NCBI RefSeq assembly: GCF_013415325.1
Contig: NZ_JACBYE010000003.1
Coordinates: 1 to 64,000 of the forward strand
Length of the DNA: 64,000 nt
Source: Sanguibacter inulinus
GTDB lineage: Bacteria; Actinomycetota; Actinomycetes; Actinomycetales; Cellulomonadaceae
Reading direction: 5' to 3'
In this document: positions 31,198-39,856 of the stretch, piece by piece
Layout of the letters: each line of letters starts with the position of its first letter
Position numbering within the stretch: position 1 is the stretch's first letter
Notes under the pieces: generated by a model
What the model was told of the DNA's origin: nothing
The model's input: only the letters and a program-made list of their open reading frames with translations
Database searches by the model: none
Program-made: the position numbers and the translations under genes

Positions 31198-31285
31198 TGA
31201 TCACGGGCCGGCTGGTCACGGCTCCCGACGGTGAGTACGCCCCTGGAATCCGCGGAGCAAGAGTCGCCCCGGCTGCTTGTCCCGG

Positions 31286-33271
31286 TCAGGAGGGCGGGTG
31301 GTCGCCGAGGTCATGGTCAGTCCTTCCCTCCGGAAGCCCGGTCCGGATCGGCGTGCCACGGGCCGGCGTCTTGGGCGTGACGGCAACGTGTCCGGACCTG
31401 CCGACAGGGTCGGAGAGCTGGACTGCAGGATGATCGAGATGGGTGCGCCCCGACGGCGCGTCCCAGTGCACGACGGAGTCGTCGGTGTGGCTCGCGGTCT
31501 CCTCGGCAGGGCTCTGGGAGGTGCCCTCGGTGATGGTGCTGGCCATCCGTGGGGTCCATCGGGTGGTGTGCTTGAGGCGGTGGTGCTTCCTGCACAGGTG
31601 GATGAGGTTGCTGTGGCTGGTGGTGCCGCCTCGGGCCCAGTCGGTGATGTGGTCGACGTCGCATCGGGCGGCTCGTCGTGAGCACCCGGGGAACCGGCAG
31701 GTGTCGTCACGGATCTGGAGCCACGTACGCAGGTCCGCGGGGACGGCATACCTGTCTCTGCCTACGGAGAGGACCGTCCCGGTCTCCGGGTGGGTCAGGA
31801 GCCGGATGAAGCTGGTGGCGTGGGCTGCGAGCTCGCGTGCTGTCGCGGCGTCGATGGGCCCGTAGCCGGCGAGGTCGCCCGGTTCCTCAGAGTGTCCGAG
31901 CAGCGTCATGACGGGCACGGTGACGGCCACGACGGGACGGATGCCCCGCACCGAGACGGGCAGGGTGCTCCCGGGCGCCCTGGTCGAGGGGTGTTCGAGG
32001 GCGGCGGGTGAGGTGGGGCCACCGCTCGTGCTCAGAGCCGGAGTGGTCGAGGTCCCTCGAGATCGGAGGTGCTGAGGAGTGCTCGGCTCTTGTGGGGACG
32101 GGTCGAGCTCGCCTGATGAGCTGGAGGCTCTACCTGAGCCGGGCTGTGAGCTCGAGCCGCGCTCTGAGTCCGAGGCGGGCTGTGAGCTTGAGCCGCGCCG
32201 TGGGTCTGAGCCGCGCAGTGAGTCCGAGCCGGGCTGGGAGCTCGAGAAGTGTTGTGAGTCCGTACCATGCGGCGCAGTCCAGGCAGACCCGCCGTCCGCT
32301 GCTGCCCGCGCGTCGTCGTCCAGGAGCAGCTCGATGCACGCGTCGGCACGCAGCTGCGCCAGCGTTCGGGTCTCCTCAGGGCCTTGGCAGGAGATGGCGA
32401 TGTCGGAGAGCCGGTTGAAGATCGCTGCGGCGTGCACTGCAGGCATGAGCTGGTGCAGCCAGGACATGCCGTCTCGCCCGGGCTCGAGCTCGACCCGGCG
32501 CTCGACCAGGGCGACCGTGTGACGCTCGACCAGTGGGCGCGGGTCATGACGTTCACGGGCGCGCCGCGCTACCCGACCCAGGTGCGCCACCGTGGTGGTC
32601 TTCGCCCGCTCGGCCAGGATCGCGTCCAGCACCAGCGTCGGGCCCTCGTCGAGAGCGGCTGTGGCCGACATGACCACCTGGGCATGCCTGTAGGACAGCG
32701 TCCCCTCACCGAGTGCGGTCATCGTCGCGGGCAGCTCGTGGACCAGTGCCTGGGCCTCGTCGAGGAGGACCATCGCCGATCCTTCGGGGACCCGCAGGCT
32801 GCACGCCAGCTCGGCGGTCGTGGACCGCGAAGCGATGCGATGGTCTTCGATCGACCCGCGCTCCTGACCCCGCGCCTGTGCCAGCGCGTCGACGGAGAAC
32901 CGCGACCACCGTCGTACCTGGTCGATCAGATCTGCCCGGCGGGCAGCCACCACGGCCAGCTCACGATCAGCAGCCACCACGGCGTCGAGCAGGACCCCCA
33001 GGGCCTCGTCGGCCTCGGCGTAGGAGGTCGGTGGCGGTCGGGTCCAGAGGGAGGTCAGGCTGGTCGGAGCAGGAGCAGGAGCAGGAGCAGGAGCGGGAGC
33101 GGGAGCGGGAGCGGGAGCGGGAGCGGGAGCAGGACGCTGTGTCGCCTCGGCTGGCCCTGTCCTGACCGTGTCGCGAGAGTGCCGAACGCCGACGGCATCG
33201 CGCCGCGCGAGCGCAGAGACGGTGGGGCGCCGCCCGACCGTATCGCGAGGTATCACCGCTATCGTCGTCAT
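31286..33271 (-). CDS. DUF222 and HNH-endonuclease-domain protein
   Basis: 661-residue protein. An Ala-Pro dipeptide run (about 48-70) precedes the DUF222 helical region (about 78-350), a Ser/Gln/Arg-rich low-complexity stretch (about 345-430), and a C-terminal HNH nuclease domain (about 545-600) with zinc-type CRFPGCSRRAARCDVDH, ITDWARGGTTSHSNL and LCRKHHRLKH. DUF222-HNH proteins are multi-copy in many actinobacteria; their role is unproven, though they are often discussed as mobile or recombination-linked nucleases. TAGAAT stands 6 nt before the ATG (leaderless pattern). No intron or inverted repeats mark it as mobile here. Confidence 0.88.
   Translation of the reverse strand: MTTIAVIPRDTVGRRPTVSALARRDAVGVRHSRDTVRTGPAEATQRPAPAPAPAPAPAPAPAPAPAPAPTSLTSLWTRPPPTSYAEADEALGVLLDAVVAADRELAVVAARRADLIDQVRRWSRFSVDALAQARGQERGSIEDHRIASRSTTAELACSLRVPEGSAMVLLDEAQALVHELPATMTALGEGTLSYRHAQVVMSATAALDEGPTLVLDAILAERAKTTTVAHLGRVARRARERHDPRPLVERHTVALVERRVELEPGRDGMSWLHQLMPAVHAAAIFNRLSDIAISCQGPEETRTLAQLRADACIELLLDDDARAAADGGSAWTAPHGTDSQHFSSSQPGSDSLRGSDPRRGSSSQPASDSERGSSSQPGSGRASSSSGELDPSPQEPSTPQHLRSRGTSTTPALSTSGGPTSPAALEHPSTRAPGSTLPVSVRGIRPVVAVTVPVMTLLGHSEEPGDLAGYGPIDAATARELAAHATSFIRLLTHPETGTVLSVGRDRYAVPADLRTWLQIRDDTCRFPGCSRRAARCDVDHITDWARGGTTSHSNLIHLCRKHHRLKHTTRWTPRMASTITEGTSQSPAEETASHTDDSVVHWDAPSGRTHLDHPAVQLSDPVGRSGHVAVTPKTPARGTPIRTGLPEGRTDHDLGDHPPS
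33065..33131. repeat. 6-bp repeats encoding an Ala-Pro run
   Basis: About eleven tandem hexamers, GGAGCA then GGGAGC, inside the DUF222-HNH gene; on the minus strand they encode alternating Ala and Pro. The run is in frame, so copy changes only lengthen or shorten the linker. Confidence 0.85.
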
Positions 33272-33385
33272 GCGGCAATTCTACGGATACCCACTGACAC
33301 GAGCCGCGGCAGCGTGGTCGTGGTCGTCAGCGCTACGCGGAGAGGCTGTGACCCGAGGGCGCAGTCTGAGGGCCCACCGGGATGC

Positions 33386-33500
33386 CCGGCTCCGCCCTCG
33401 TAGAGACACTCGGACCGGGCCTAGCCCTCTTCCAGACACTCACCCGGGCTCCGCCCTCGTCCGCACGCTGACCGGGCTCCACCCTCTCCCACGAGCAGAC
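33386..33500. repeat. Four degenerate 29-bp tandem repeats
   Basis: Units starting CCGGG/CCGGC at about 33386, 33415, 33444 and 33472, each followed by a CTCC-type and CCCTC segment. They occupy the 253-bp gap between the divergently placed HNH start and the S66 peptidase 3' end. No gene is visible in the gap. Confidence 0.65.
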
Positions 33501-33524
33501 GGGGTCCCGCCCGCTCCCGCACCT

Positions 33525-34757
33525 TCAGACCAGCGACTGCTCCAGGTACTGCTCTTCCTCGGTCCACACGAGCCGTCCCCACGACCCGTTGACCATCAGC
33601 AGGTAGGGCGGGACGTGACCGCACTCGACGTCCGCGACGATCGGGACCCCGAGACTCCCCAGGGCGTCGAGGACGGCCTCGTCCTGAGTCATCGTGGGGG
33701 AGTCGGGTGCCGACGTCCGCCCGACGAGCACCGCGACCGCCCCGTCGAAGTACCCGGCCAGGCGCATGCCGTGCAGCCTGCGGCAGATCGACAGCGCGTC
33801 CTCACCGGCGGCCTCGATGTAGACGATCAGAGGCCCGGCCACAGGCCTGGCATCGAGTATCCCAGACCTGCCAGACGCAGAGTCGTCAGACGCAGATCCG
33901 ACATCCGCAGAACCGAAAGTTGCAGAACCGACATCCGTAGAACTAACACCCGCCGAACCGACACCCGCCGAACCGACACCCGCCGAACCGACACCCGCCG
34001 AACCAACCCCCGCAGATTCGTCACCCCCAGAGCCGCCACGCAGCGCCGCCGTCCGCCCGAAAGGCGTCCCGGCGATCCCCGACTGCGTCTCGATGCAGCC
34101 TCCGACGACCCGCCCCTCCAGGACCAGCCCGCCAGTGCCGTCGACGTCGTCCGGGCGGTCGATCCTGCGCCACCCACCGGTCCCGTCCCACGTGTGCTGG
34201 GAGACTGTCGGGTCGACACCCCAGTCGTCCCAGCCGGAGGCGCGGTGCATCCCAGGGCTCGCCTGGCGCAGCGTGGCCCCGGGTGCTGCCGTCGCGACGT
34301 CCAACCACGAGAGCAGCGGGGCCGGCACCTCGTACGGGGTGTCCATGAGGTTGGTGCCGTGCAGCGTGGCCCACCCGGTGAGCAGCGTCAGCGGCGTGAG
34401 GATCGTCGAGATGTCGGAGAACCCGACCATCCACGTCGGCTCGGCGGCTGCGACGGCCGCCATGTCGAGGTGCGGGAGCAGGTCGATCGCGGTCTCGCCG
34501 CCCCACGGCGGGATCACCGCCCGGACCTCGGGATCGGTGAGCATCCGCTGCAGCTCCGCGGCCCGCTCGAGCACAGGCGCGCTCACGTGCGTCGTCCCGT
34601 CCAGGCACTCTCCCAGCTGGACCTCGTAGCCGCGCTCGCGGAGCCAGGACACGGCGTGGTCGAACCTGCCGCGGACCGTGTCACCGACGCCGCTCGACGG
34701 TGCGGTCACCCCGATGGTGTCGCCGGGGCGGAGGGGGCGCGGGTACCTGATCTGCAT
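33525..34757 (-). CDS. S66-family serine peptidase (LD-carboxypeptidase/MccF-like)
   Basis: 410-residue cytoplasmic-type serine peptidase. Start at ATG 34757, where the family start RPLRPGDTIGVTAPSSG begins; the longer open frame upstream is not supported. The catalytic residues of MccF/LdcA are in place: Ser114 (MVGFSDIS), Glu315 (IVYIEAAGED) and His381 (VECGHVPPY). Members cut the L,D-bond of murein peptides or hydrolyse peptide-nucleotides such as microcin C. Residues about 242-298, between the two halves of the fold, are a Ser-Ala-Gly-Val-Gly repeat not expected in the family. It diverges from the DUF456 gene. Confidence 0.9.
   Translation of the reverse strand: MQIRYPRPLRPGDTIGVTAPSSGVGDTVRGRFDHAVSWLRERGYEVQLGECLDGTTHVSAPVLERAAELQRMLTDPEVRAVIPPWGGETAIDLLPHLDMAAVAAAEPTWMVGFSDISTILTPLTLLTGWATLHGTNLMDTPYEVPAPLLSWLDVATAAPGATLRQASPGMHRASGWDDWGVDPTVSQHTWDGTGGWRRIDRPDDVDGTGGLVLEGRVVGGCIETQSGIAGTPFGRTAALRGGSGGDESAGVGSAGVGSAGVGSAGVGSAGVSSTDVGSATFGSADVGSASDDSASGRSGILDARPVAGPLIVYIEAAGEDALSICRRLHGMRLAGYFDGAVAVLVGRTSAPDSPTMTQDEAVLDALGSLGVPIVADVECGHVPPYLLMVNGSWGRLVWTEEEQYLEQSLV
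33886..34020. repeat. 15-bp repeats inside the S66 peptidase gene
   Basis: ACACCCGCCGAACCG is repeated four times nearly perfectly (33946-34005), flanked by about five decayed copies. On the minus strand each unit encodes the pentapeptide S-A-G-V-G or a variant, making an in-frame linker of about 57 residues. Confidence 0.85.
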
Positions 34758-34803
34758 GAGCACAACCCTCGCACAGCGGCTCCGGGGGCCTAGGGTGACC
34801 CGC

Positions 34804-35286
34804 ATGTCAGGAATCTTGGAAGTCGTCGTCGGCCTCGTCATGCTCGTCGGGCTGGTGGGCGGGACCACGCAGATCATCCCCGGCGGCCTCGTGATCCTCG
34901 CCGCGCTGCTGGTGTGGACGATCATGACCGGCGGCGCGGTCGCGTGGGCGGTCTTCGTCGTTGCGGTCGTCGCCGTGGCCGCCTCGGCCGTGGTCAAGTA
35001 CCTCGTCGCGGGGCGGCACATGACACGCGCTCAGGTCCCGGGCTCGACCGTCGTGGTCGGCGCGGTCGCGGGGATCATCCTGTTCTTCGTCATCCCCGTG
35101 GTCGGGCTCTTCGTCGGGTTCGTCGGCGGGATCTTCCTCTGCGAGCTCTCCCGGCGTCGCGACGCGGCGCTCGCGTGGTCGGCCACGAAGGCCGCTCTCA
35201 CGGCGACAGCGCTCACGGTGCTCATCGAGCTGGCGGGCTCGCTCGTCGCCGTCGGTGCGTGGGTGGTCGGGCTGATCGTCACGTGA
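34804..35286 (+). CDS. DUF456 membrane protein
   Basis: 160-residue integral membrane protein with four or five hydrophobic segments and the family pattern LVGLVGGTTQIIPGGLVILAALLVW ... GSTVVVGAVAGIILFFVIPVVGLFVGFVGGIFLCEL. Gly-rich pairs of helices of this type define DUF456; function unknown. ATG 34804 follows TAGGGT (34791-34796) by 7 nt, which favours this start over in-frame codons upstream and suggests leaderless transcription. pcrA follows 58 bp later with its own -10 box. Confidence 0.87.
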   Translation: MSGILEVVVGLVMLVGLVGGTTQIIPGGLVILAALLVWTIMTGGAVAWAVFVVAVVAVAASAVVKYLVAGRHMTRAQVPGSTVVVGAVAGIILFFVIPVVGLFVGFVGGIFLCELSRRRDAALAWSATKAALTATALTVLIELAGSLVAVGAWVVGLIVT

Positions 35287-35344
35287 CTGGGGAGTGTCAC
35301 CGGCGGTCCCTCGTGTCGGTCCTGACGCTTAGGCTGGGTCCGCT

Positions 35345-38146
35345 ATGACTTCTCTCTTTGATCACCTCCCAGGTTTCGACGGCGCAGGCCTCGGTCGCGC
35401 CCCCGCGCAGGCGGCCGCAGGCGAGGCTCCCGGGCCGGCGTCCGGCGCGAGCGCACCCGGCGGGTCCGACGCCCACGCAGCGGGCTCCTCTCCTGCAGGT
35501 CCCGCGAGCGACGCCCTCGCGCGTGTCGCAGCCGCGCACCCGCAGGACTGGGAGGCGTCCGCAGAGCAGGCCCGTGACCGTGCGTCCAAGGTCGCCGTCG
35601 AGCTCGTCGAAGGCCTGAACCCGCAGCAGCGCGAGGCTGTCGAGCACGGTGGGAGCCCGCTCCTCATCGTCGCGGGCGCCGGGTCGGGGAAGACCCGGGT
35701 GCTCACCCACCGCATCGCGCACCTGCTCGCGACGGGTCGGGCGAGGCCGTCGGAGATCCTCGCGATCACCTTCACCAACAAGGCCGCTGCGGAGATGCGT
35801 GAACGCGTCGCCGCGCTCGTGGGGCCAGCGGCCGGGCGGATGTGGGTCTCGACCTTCCACTCGGCCTGCGTGCGGATCTTGCGCCGTGAGGCCAAGTCCC
35901 TCGGGCTGCGCCAGAGCTTCTCGATCTACGACTCCGCCGACTCTCAGCGGCTGCTCACCATGGTGCTGCGCGAGCTCGACCTGGACCCCAAGAAGTTCCC
36001 CGCGAAGCAGCTCCAGAACAAGATCTCCTCCCTCAAGGACGAGCTGGTCACCCCTGAGCGCTACGCCGCTGAGTCGGGCGCGTCGTCGCCCTCGGGGTCG
36101 ACCGCCAACGAGGTCGACCAGGTGCTCTCCGACGTCTACACCCGGTACCAGACGAGGCTGCGGCAGGCGCACGCCCTCGACTTCGACGACCTCATCATGT
36201 CCACGGTCACGCTGCTGCAGGAGCACCCGGCCGTCGCCGAGCACTACAGGCGCAGGTTCCGCCACATCCTCGTCGACGAGTACCAGGACACCAACCACGC
36301 GCAGTACATCCTCGTCCGGGAGCTCGCCGGCTCGGCGCCCCGGCGCGACGGCGGCACGTCTGGCACCGCAGACGAGCAGGCTCCCGACGAGTCGGACCAC
36401 CCCGGCGGCACGGGTGCCCAGGACGACAGCGACCACCTGGCGCAGGGGCAGGGCCAGCAGACCAGCCAGCACGCCAGCCAGCCCGGTGCGCTCCCGCCCG
36501 GCGAGCTGACCGTCGTCGGTGACGCGGACCAGTCGATCTACGCCTTCCGTGGTGCGACGATCCGCAACATCCTCGAGTTCGAGGCCGACTACCCGGACGC
36601 GCGGACCATCCTGCTCGAGCAGAACTACCGCTCGACCCAGAACATCCTCTCGGCCGCGAACGCCGTGATCTCGCGCAACACCGACCGCAAGCCCAAGCGC
36701 CTGTGGACCGACGCGGGCGAGGGCGCGAAGATCATCGGCTACGTCGCCGACAACGAGCACGAAGAGGCCCGGTTCATCGCCCAGGAGATCGACCGCCTCG
36801 GCGACACCGAGAAGGTGCGCCCAGGCGACGTCGCGATCTTCTACCGCACCAACGCGCAGTCCCGTGCGCTCGAAGAGGTCCTGATCCGCGTCGGCCTGCC
36901 CTACAAGGTGGTCGGCGGCACGCGCTTCTACGAGCGCCGCGAGATCAAGGACGTCATCGCCTACCTGCGCGCCGTCGCCAACCCTGACGACGACGTCAAC
37001 ATGCGCCGCATCCTCAACGTGCCCAAGCGCGGGCTGGGGGACAGGGCCGAGTCGATGGTCGTCGCCCAGGCAGAGCGTGACAGGTCGTCCTTCGGCGAGG
37101 CGCTCGACAGGCTCGACGAGATCCCTGGCCTGACGACCCGGACCCGGACGCCGCTCAAGGCCTTCCGCGACCTCATGGACGGGCTCCGCGAGCTCGCCGA
37201 GGGTGGCGCTGGGCCGGCCGAGATCATCGGCGAGGTCCTCGACCGCACCGGGTACCTCAAAGACCTCCGCGCGAGCGACGACCCGCAGGACGAGTCGCGC
37301 GTGGAGAACCTCGCCGAGCTCCACGCCGTCGCGAGCGAGTTCGAGGAGTCCGAGCCCGAGGGCACGCTCGCAGACTTCCTCGAGCGCGTCTCGCTCGTGG
37401 CCGACTCCGACCAGATCCCCAGCGCCGACGACTCCGGTCACGAGGGTGTCCCAGTGGTCGACCCCGGGGTCGTCACGCTCATGACGTTGCACACGGCCAA
37501 GGGCCTCGAGTTCCCCGTCGTGTTCCTCACCGGTATGGAAGACGGGACCTTCCCGCACATGCGGTCGCTGCACGACGAGGTCGAGCTCGCCGAAGAGCGC
37601 CGCCTCGCCTACGTCGGCATCACCCGAGCGCGTGAACGGCTGTACATCTCGCGGTCGGCCGTGCGGTCCGCGTGGGGCATGGCCAACGAGTTCCCGGCGA
37701 GCCGGTTCCTCGACGAGGTCCCCGAAGAGCTCTGGGACTGGCGTCGTCGTGAGTCGAGCATGTCCGCGCTCCGCGGCCCGGGTGGCTACTCCGGCGGGTA
37801 CGGGTCGGGTGGCTACGGATCCGGACAGCGACGACGGTCCTCGGACGACGACGACTTCGCCCCGCCCATCGGCGGCAGCGGCTACCGCAGCTCGAAGACC
37901 ACGACCATCCCGGCGTGGAAGAAGCAGGCCGAGCCCGCGGCGCCCAGCTTCGGCTCGGGCGGTGGCAAGGCAGAGGGGGACATCCCGTCGCTCGCCGTCG
38001 GCGACAGGGTCACGCACGACTCCTTCGGTCTCGGGACCGTCCTGGCCGTCGAGGGTGTCGGCACCAAGGCCGTCGCGAAGATCGACTTCGGCGGGGACGG
38101 CACCAAGCGGCTCCTGCTGAGGTTCGCCCCGGTCACCAAGCTCTGA
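35345..38146 (+). CDS. pcrA: ATP-dependent DNA helicase PcrA/UvrD
   Basis: Superfamily 1 3'-5' helicase of 933 residues used in nucleotide-excision repair and in clearing recombination and replication blocks. Motifs in order: Walker A GAGSGKTRVLTHRI (Lys116), LAITFTNKAAAEM, Walker B ILVDEYQDTNHAQ, GDADQSIYAFRGA, EQNYRST, TLMTLHTAKGLEFPVVFLTG and AYVGITRARERL. Unusual parts: an Ala/Gly/Pro-rich N-terminal extension of about 75 residues and an acidic, Gln-rich insert (about 329-386) between motifs II and III. The C-terminus has the Tudor-like domain (VGDRVTHDSFGLGTVLAVEG) that binds RNA polymerase in PcrA. TAGGCT lies 9 nt before the ATG. Confidence 0.97.
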   Translation: MTSLFDHLPGFDGAGLGRAPAQAAAGEAPGPASGASAPGGSDAHAAGSSPAGPASDALARVAAAHPQDWEASAEQARDRASKVAVELVEGLNPQQREAVEHGGSPLLIVAGAGSGKTRVLTHRIAHLLATGRARPSEILAITFTNKAAAEMRERVAALVGPAAGRMWVSTFHSACVRILRREAKSLGLRQSFSIYDSADSQRLLTMVLRELDLDPKKFPAKQLQNKISSLKDELVTPERYAAESGASSPSGSTANEVDQVLSDVYTRYQTRLRQAHALDFDDLIMSTVTLLQEHPAVAEHYRRRFRHILVDEYQDTNHAQYILVRELAGSAPRRDGGTSGTADEQAPDESDHPGGTGAQDDSDHLAQGQGQQTSQHASQPGALPPGELTVVGDADQSIYAFRGATIRNILEFEADYPDARTILLEQNYRSTQNILSAANAVISRNTDRKPKRLWTDAGEGAKIIGYVADNEHEEARFIAQEIDRLGDTEKVRPGDVAIFYRTNAQSRALEEVLIRVGLPYKVVGGTRFYERREIKDVIAYLRAVANPDDDVNMRRILNVPKRGLGDRAESMVVAQAERDRSSFGEALDRLDEIPGLTTRTRTPLKAFRDLMDGLRELAEGGAGPAEIIGEVLDRTGYLKDLRASDDPQDESRVENLAELHAVASEFEESEPEGTLADFLERVSLVADSDQIPSADDSGHEGVPVVDPGVVTLMTLHTAKGLEFPVVFLTGMEDGTFPHMRSLHDEVELAEERRLAYVGITRARERLYISRSAVRSAWGMANEFPASRFLDEVPEELWDWRRRESSMSALRGPGGYSGGYGSGGYGSGQRRRSSDDDDFAPPIGGSGYRSSKTTTIPAWKKQAEPAAPSFGSGGGKAEGDIPSLAVGDRVTHDSFGLGTVLAVEGVGTKAVAKIDFGGDGTKRLLLRFAPVTKL

Positions 38147-38147
38147 G

Positions 38148-38176
38148 GCTGGGCCTGCCGGACGAGCAGGCCCAGC
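38148..38176 (+). terminator. pcrA terminator
   Basis: 11-bp stem GCTGGGCCTGC (38148-38158) with its complement (38166-38176), 7-nt loop, directly after the pcrA stop codon. Confidence 0.7.
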
Positions 38177-38277
38177 AGCCAGACAGCAGCCAGACGGCGG
38201 GCAACCGGGTGTCTGGCGTGCCGGTTCAGCGGCCGGGCATCCTGCCACACGCCCACCTCGCAGGGCATACTCGTGCC

Positions 38278-38928
38278 ATGCGAAGCGAGCTCTTCAACCA
38301 GGCCCACAACGAGGTCCACACCGGCGAGCGGTACACCCTGCAGAGCCCCAAGATGCTGCGGGTGTCCCTCGGCCCCGACGTCATCGCCGCCAAGGGCGTC
38401 ATGGTCGCGTACACCGGCCAGGTCCAGTTCAAGCACGAGGGCGCCGGCTCGGTCGCCAAGGTGATGAAGCGGGTGCTCACCGCCGAGGACCAGCCGCTCA
38501 TGCGGATGAGCGGCCAGGGCGAGGTCTACCTCGCCCGCCGCGCGGCGAACGTCTTCACCATGCTGCTCGAGGGGGAGGGCATCAGCGTCGGCGGGCACTC
38601 GCTCCTCGCCTTCGACGCGAACCTGCAGTGGGACGTGCACCGCACGAGCGGAGCCGGGATGGTCGGAGCCGGCCTGTTCAACACCGTCATCGGCGGCCAC
38701 GGGACTGTTGCGCTCACCTCCGACGGCCCGCCGCTGATCCTCGACTGCTCGCAGCGCCCGGTCTTCGTCGACACCGACGCGGCCGTGTGCTGGTCGGCGA
38801 GCATCGCCCCGACCATCGTCAGCTCGATGAGCGCGATGTCCTTCATCGGCCGCGGCTCCGGCGAGGCGATCCAGTACTCCTTCCACGGTCCGGGTTTCGT
38901 GGTCGTCCAGCCGTCCGAGACTGTCTGA
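38278..38928 (+). CDS. AIM24 family protein
   Basis: 216-residue soluble beta-rich protein. The pattern LQSPKMLRVSLGPDVIAAKGVMVAYTGQVQFKHEGAG ... GQGEVYLARRAANVFTMLLEGEGISV ... LLAFDANLQWDV is that of the AIM24/TerD-neighbouring family, named after a mitochondrial protein; the bacterial role is unknown. CATACT (38266-38271) stands 6 nt before ATG 38278, fixing this start rather than the long upstream-open frame that runs through the end of pcrA. The next 187 bp to 39115 contain only degenerate GGCCAG/CCAG-type repeats. Confidence 0.85.
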   Translation: MRSELFNQAHNEVHTGERYTLQSPKMLRVSLGPDVIAAKGVMVAYTGQVQFKHEGAGSVAKVMKRVLTAEDQPLMRMSGQGEVYLARRAANVFTMLLEGEGISVGGHSLLAFDANLQWDVHRTSGAGMVGAGLFNTVIGGHGTVALTSDGPPLILDCSQRPVFVDTDAAVCWSASIAPTIVSSMSAMSFIGRGSGEAIQYSFHGPGFVVVQPSETV

Positions 38929-39115
38929 CTGAATGTCTGACTGGGCCTCTGGTTGAGCCTTCGCCCGTCCTGCCGCCCGCCCGCCCGACCATCTGACAGG
39001 TATCTCGTCCGCTCACCTGGCCGGCCAGTCCGGCCGGATCCGCCAGACCGGCCAGTCCTGCCAGACCCGCCAGCCAGGCTGGATCGATCCGCCCGCCGGT
39101 CCTAGGCTGTGGCCG

Positions 39116-39625
39116 GTGACAGCACACGAGCTCACCATCAGACGGACGACTGCAGACGACTGGCGCGAGGTCCGCGCGCTGCGTCTCGAGATGATCCGCG
39201 ACACCCCGAAGGCGTACGTCGAGACGCTCGAGACCGCTCAGTCCCACGACGAGGCAGAGTGGAGGATGCGCGGTGCCCGTGGCAGCGCGGAGCACGGCAT
39301 CGCGATCGCCGCGATCGACGCGTCAGGACGCTGGGTCGCGACCATGGGCGGCTTCGTGCCCGACGTCTCGACGGGTCCGCTGCTCGTCGGTGTCTACGTC
39401 GCGCCCGACGCCCGCGGCCGGGAGGTCGGCCTGGCGGACGCCCTGCTCACGACGATCGAAGACTGGGCGCGGACCGAGAGCGACCGGTTGACGCTCCACG
39501 TCCACGAGGAGAACGCCCGTGCTCGCGCGTTCTACGAGCGCCGCGGCTTCGTCGCGACAGGTCGTACGGTCCCGTACCCGCTCGCTCCCGACGAGCTCGA
39601 GGTCGAGATGAGCCGAGCGCTCTGA
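39116..39625 (+). CDS. GNAT-family N-acetyltransferase
   Basis: 169-residue acetyl-CoA-dependent acetyltransferase. It begins HELTIRRTTADDWREVRALRLEMIRDTPKAY, and the acetyl-CoA site is seen as VGVYVAPDARGREVGLADALLTTIEDWA (motif A, slightly altered: RGREVG for Q/RxxGxG/A), followed by LHVHEENARARAFYERRGFVATGRTVPYP. The substrate is not predictable. The GTG start lies 7 nt after TAGGCT (39103-39108), a leaderless pattern. Confidence 0.9.
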   Translation: MTAHELTIRRTTADDWREVRALRLEMIRDTPKAYVETLETAQSHDEAEWRMRGARGSAEHGIAIAAIDASGRWVATMGGFVPDVSTGPLLVGVYVAPDARGREVGLADALLTTIEDWARTESDRLTLHVHEENARARAFYERRGFVATGRTVPYPLAPDELEVEMSRAL

Positions 39626-39672
39626 CGGCTGGTCGCGGTCGGCAGGGATGCAGCCAGGCTGAGAGGCGATCG

Positions 39673-39718
39673 GGCTGGGCGAAGGCCACCGGTCTCGACC
39701 GTCCGCAAGAGCCCAGCC
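39673..39718. terminator. Possible terminator after the GNAT gene
   Basis: 8-bp arms GGCTGGGC (39673-39680) and GCCCAGCC (39711-39718) with a 30-nt loop. Weak: short stem and long loop. Confidence 0.35.
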
Positions 39719-39856
39719 GACCACGGCCGCCGCCCGCCAGACCGACGCGCTCCGCCGTCGGTCGGCCCGGCCAGCCGCGCCCCCGTACCCTCGGTGGGGC
39801 GACGCGTGCCGCCACGACCGCAGGCCCACGGGCCACCGAGGAAGAGAGTGCGAGTG

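Noticed and set aside
33065-33131. Promoter-proximal regulatory microsatellite
   Set aside because: The hexamer run lies inside the HNH coding sequence and stays in frame as Ala-Pro, so a linker is the simpler explanation.
35297-38248. 983-codon open frame opposite pcrA
   Set aside because: Antisense shadow; composition follows the third-position GC of pcrA.
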